DNA of 6,028 nt from Oscillospiraceae bacterium (GTDB lineage: Bacteria; Bacillota; Clostridia; Oscillospirales; Oscillospiraceae), in NCBI GenBank assembly GCA_017501805.1, contig JAFVWG010000197.1:1-6028 (forward strand), given 5' to 3'. Below the pieces are notes generated by a model. That model searched no databases. It was not told the DNA's origin and saw only the letters and a program-made list of their open reading frames with translations. This document shows, piece by piece, positions 4,982 through 6,028 of the stretch. The number at the start of each line of letters is the position of its first letter. Positions within the stretch are counted from its first letter, which is position 1. Position numbers and translations under genes: made by a program.

Positions 4982-5855
4982 CGGAACGATCATCCGTCGC
5001 CTTATCCATCTCACGCAGCTTGGCTGCATAGAAATAGGCGTTCTGATAGTCCTCTTTTTCACGGTAGATCGTCTCCAGATGTTTATACAGTTCCCTGGTG
5101 AGACTCGTCCCCTGGATATCTGTCTCCTCCGCGCGTTTCAGGCACGCCAGAGCGTCGTTGAGCTTATCCTGCCGCAAAGCGATCTCTCCGCGCGTGATCC
5201 AGAACAAAGACCGTTCCCGGTCCGGAAGCACCGTCACCTGCCAAAGTTCCCGCTCCGCGGCCTGCAGCCGATCGCGCCTCATCAAATCACGCGCGAGGAG
5301 AATATGGTAGAGTGACTCCCAGCCGGCTTCCCTGTAACTCTCCTTTGCAGCATTGAGTGATTCAACCGGATTCGCACCCCGATGCAGCTCACAGGCCGCG
5401 ATCGTAGTCAGGAGTTTGAATTGTATGCTCTGCGAGGGGTAGAGCGATTTTTCATTATCCCGCAGCGCGGCACGTGCCAGTTCCTCCGCTTCAAGGACGT
5501 GTCCCTCCAGCAGACGCACCTGCGAAAGACGAAACTTCGCATGCGCAAGCAGAACTCTGCGTTCCTCGCTCGCGCCGCTTACCTTTTCCGCCAGGGCGAT
5601 CGCCTGCTCAAGCTCACCCGCACGAAGTCTTCTTCTCGCTGCGTCCAGCGTAGAGGCTCCGTCCGAAGGATCCATCAGCGACGACGCGCTGACACCGAGC
5701 CGTTCCGCAAGATACTGCAGCGTCTTCATAGACGGTGTCGCCGTTCCGGACTCGATCTGCGAGAGCATATTGCGCGTGATCCGATCCCCCGCAAGCTCTT
5801 TCTGGGTCATCCCGAGCCTGCGGCGAAGCTGCCGCAGCTTTTCGCCGAGTGTCAT
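4944..5855 (-). CDS. XRE-family transcriptional regulator with TPR-like helical domain
   Basis: A 303-residue protein from ATG 5855, with the RBS GGAGGTG (5867-5861) 5 nt upstream. The open frame extends to 5966, but that part covers the promoter and operator. Residues 3-60 are a Cro/C1-type helix-turn-helix: LGEKLRQLRRRLGMTQKELA, then TRNMLSQIESGTATPS with recognition helix about 27-37. Residues about 70-285 are helical, with TPR-like pairs (GELEQAIALAEKV at 80-92, GHVLEAEELARAAL at 118-131, RQDKLNDALACLKRA at 228-242, EKEDYQNAYFYAAKL at 266-280). This HTH plus TPR layout resembles peptide- or protein-sensing regulators (RRNPP-like), but no ligand can be named. The final residues from about Thr293 (TVPQASSEKAP) are encoded antisense to the EamA remnant, so the original C-terminus may have been replaced. 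A palindrome at 5868-5888 next to the RBS suggests autoregulation. Confidence 0.85.
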   Translation of the reverse strand: MTLGEKLRQLRRRLGMTQKELAGDRITRNMLSQIESGTATPSMKTLQYLAERLGVSASSLMDPSDGASTLDAARRRLRAGELEQAIALAEKVSGASEERRVLLAHAKFRLSQVRLLEGHVLEAEELARAALRDNEKSLYPSQSIQFKLLTTIAACELHRGANPVESLNAAKESYREAGWESLYHILLARDLMRRDRLQAAERELWQVTVLPDRERSLFWITRGEIALRQDKLNDALACLKRAEETDIQGTSLTRELYKHLETIYREKEDYQNAYFYAAKLREMDKATDDRSETVPQASSEKAP

Positions 5856-5860
5856 ACGAG

Positions 5861-5867
5861 CACCTCC
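5861..5867 (-). promoter_or_regulatory. Ribosome binding site of the XRE gene
   Basis: GGAGGTG on the minus strand, 5 nt from the ATG at 5855. It directly abuts the palindrome at 5868, so a bound regulator or an RNA hairpin there would also mask it. Confidence 0.8.
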
Positions 5868-5888
5868 GAAGTAAATATCATTTACTTC
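5868..5888. promoter_or_regulatory. 21-bp palindromic operator of the XRE gene
   Basis: GAAGTAAAT-ATC-ATTTACTTC is a perfect inverted repeat of 9-bp arms with a 3-bp centre. It lies just downstream of the predicted -10 element and covers the transcription start up to the RBS. XRE dimers commonly bind such palindromes at their own promoters, so negative autoregulation is the likely role. In the mRNA it could also fold as an AU-rich hairpin. Confidence 0.7.
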
Positions 5889-5917
5889 TTTATAGCATAT
5901 CAGACCGCTTAACGCAA
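5889..5917 (-). promoter_or_regulatory. Promoter of the XRE gene
   Basis: Minus strand: -35 TTGCGT (5917-5912, 3 of 6 to consensus), 17-bp spacer, -10 TATAAA (5894-5889, 5 of 6). Transcription would start near 5882, inside the palindrome. It begins directly after the terminator of the upstream gene. Confidence 0.5.
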
Positions 5918-5919
5918 GC

Positions 5920-5948
5920 AAAAAAGCCTCCGCCGAAGCGGAGGCTTT
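5920..5948 (-). terminator. Intrinsic terminator of the gene entering from the right edge
   Basis: The stem AAAGCCTCCGC (5923-5933) pairs perfectly with GCGGAGGCTTT (5938-5948) around a 4-nt loop. On the minus strand it is followed by a run of T (5925-5920). It lies 14 nt after the stop of the upstream gene and insulates the XRE promoter from it. Confidence 0.9.
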
Positions 5949-5962
5949 GGAGTATGTTCGGA

Positions 5963-6028
5963 TCAATCGATCGGCGTGCCGTCCGGATTGAACAGCGGCA
6001 GCTTTTCAAGATATTGAATATCGCTGCG
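5963..6028 (-). CDS. C-terminal end of an unidentified protein (runs off the right edge)
   Basis: The minus strand reads 21 codons, RSDIQYLEKLPLFNPDGTPI then D, to a TGA stop at 5965-5963. A strong terminator follows 14 nt later, which supports this being the real end of a gene. The tail is hydrophilic with no membrane segment. I do not recognise the family from this short piece, and the rest of the gene lies outside the window. Confidence 0.6.
   Translation of the reverse strand, partial: RSDIQYLEKLPLFNPDGTPID

Noticed and set aside
4142..5062. Minus-strand open frame of 306 codons across rpe and its terminator
   Set aside because: It is antisense to rpe, a certain gene, runs through a strong terminator, and shows no family features.
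5856..5966. N-terminal extension of the XRE protein
   Set aside because: It covers the palindrome, promoter and terminator of the neighbouring gene. The ATG at 5855 has GGAGGTG at 5 nt and begins the HTH domain as usual.

Overview
The window looks like a chromosomal stretch of a fairly GC-rich Bacillota bacterium (Clostridia or Negativicutes; the sequence does not decide between them). The reasons are consistently strong AGGAGG-type ribosome binding sites, several GTG or overlapping starts, sigma-A style promoters, Gram-positive-type signal peptides, and TelA, TPM and PAP2 proteins of kinds common in that phylum. No mobile element, tRNA, rRNA or CRISPR array was seen.

Left part (1-3840), all on the minus strand. 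A four-gene operon reads right to left: a TelA-family (toxic anion resistance) protein, a membrane-anchored TPM-domain protein whose start overlaps the telA stop, a PAP2-family membrane phosphatase, and a second TPM protein with two TPM-like repeats and a C-terminal anchor. Its promoter region lies at about 3885-3920 and carries a palindrome at the expected transcription start. Beyond the operon is the first 38 codons of a secreted protein, cut by the window edge, with its own RBS, a TATAAT element and an 18-bp palindrome in the -35 region. The operon combines one cytosolic helical protein with three membrane or surface proteins, which suggests an envelope-linked stress function. That is inference.

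Middle (3841-4882). A consensus promoter (TTGACA, 17 bp, TATAAT) fires rightward into a leader of about 158 nt and then rpe (ribulose-phosphate 3-epimerase). The leader holds several GC-rich hairpins and an attenuator-like terminator hairpin just before the rpe RBS, with alternative pairings that would exclude it. No known riboswitch class was recognised. A strong intrinsic terminator follows rpe.

Right part (4883-6028). Directly after the terminator is a 31-codon piece that reads like the N-terminus of an EamA/DMT transporter and then stops making sense. It abuts, tail to tail, a minus-strand XRE-family regulator with a TPR-like helical C-terminus, whose last 11 or so codons are antisense to the EamA remnant. 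The regulator has a perfect 9+3+9 palindrome between its -10 element and RBS, an obvious autoregulatory operator. Upstream of it lie a strong terminator and the last 21 codons of another minus-strand gene entering from the right edge.
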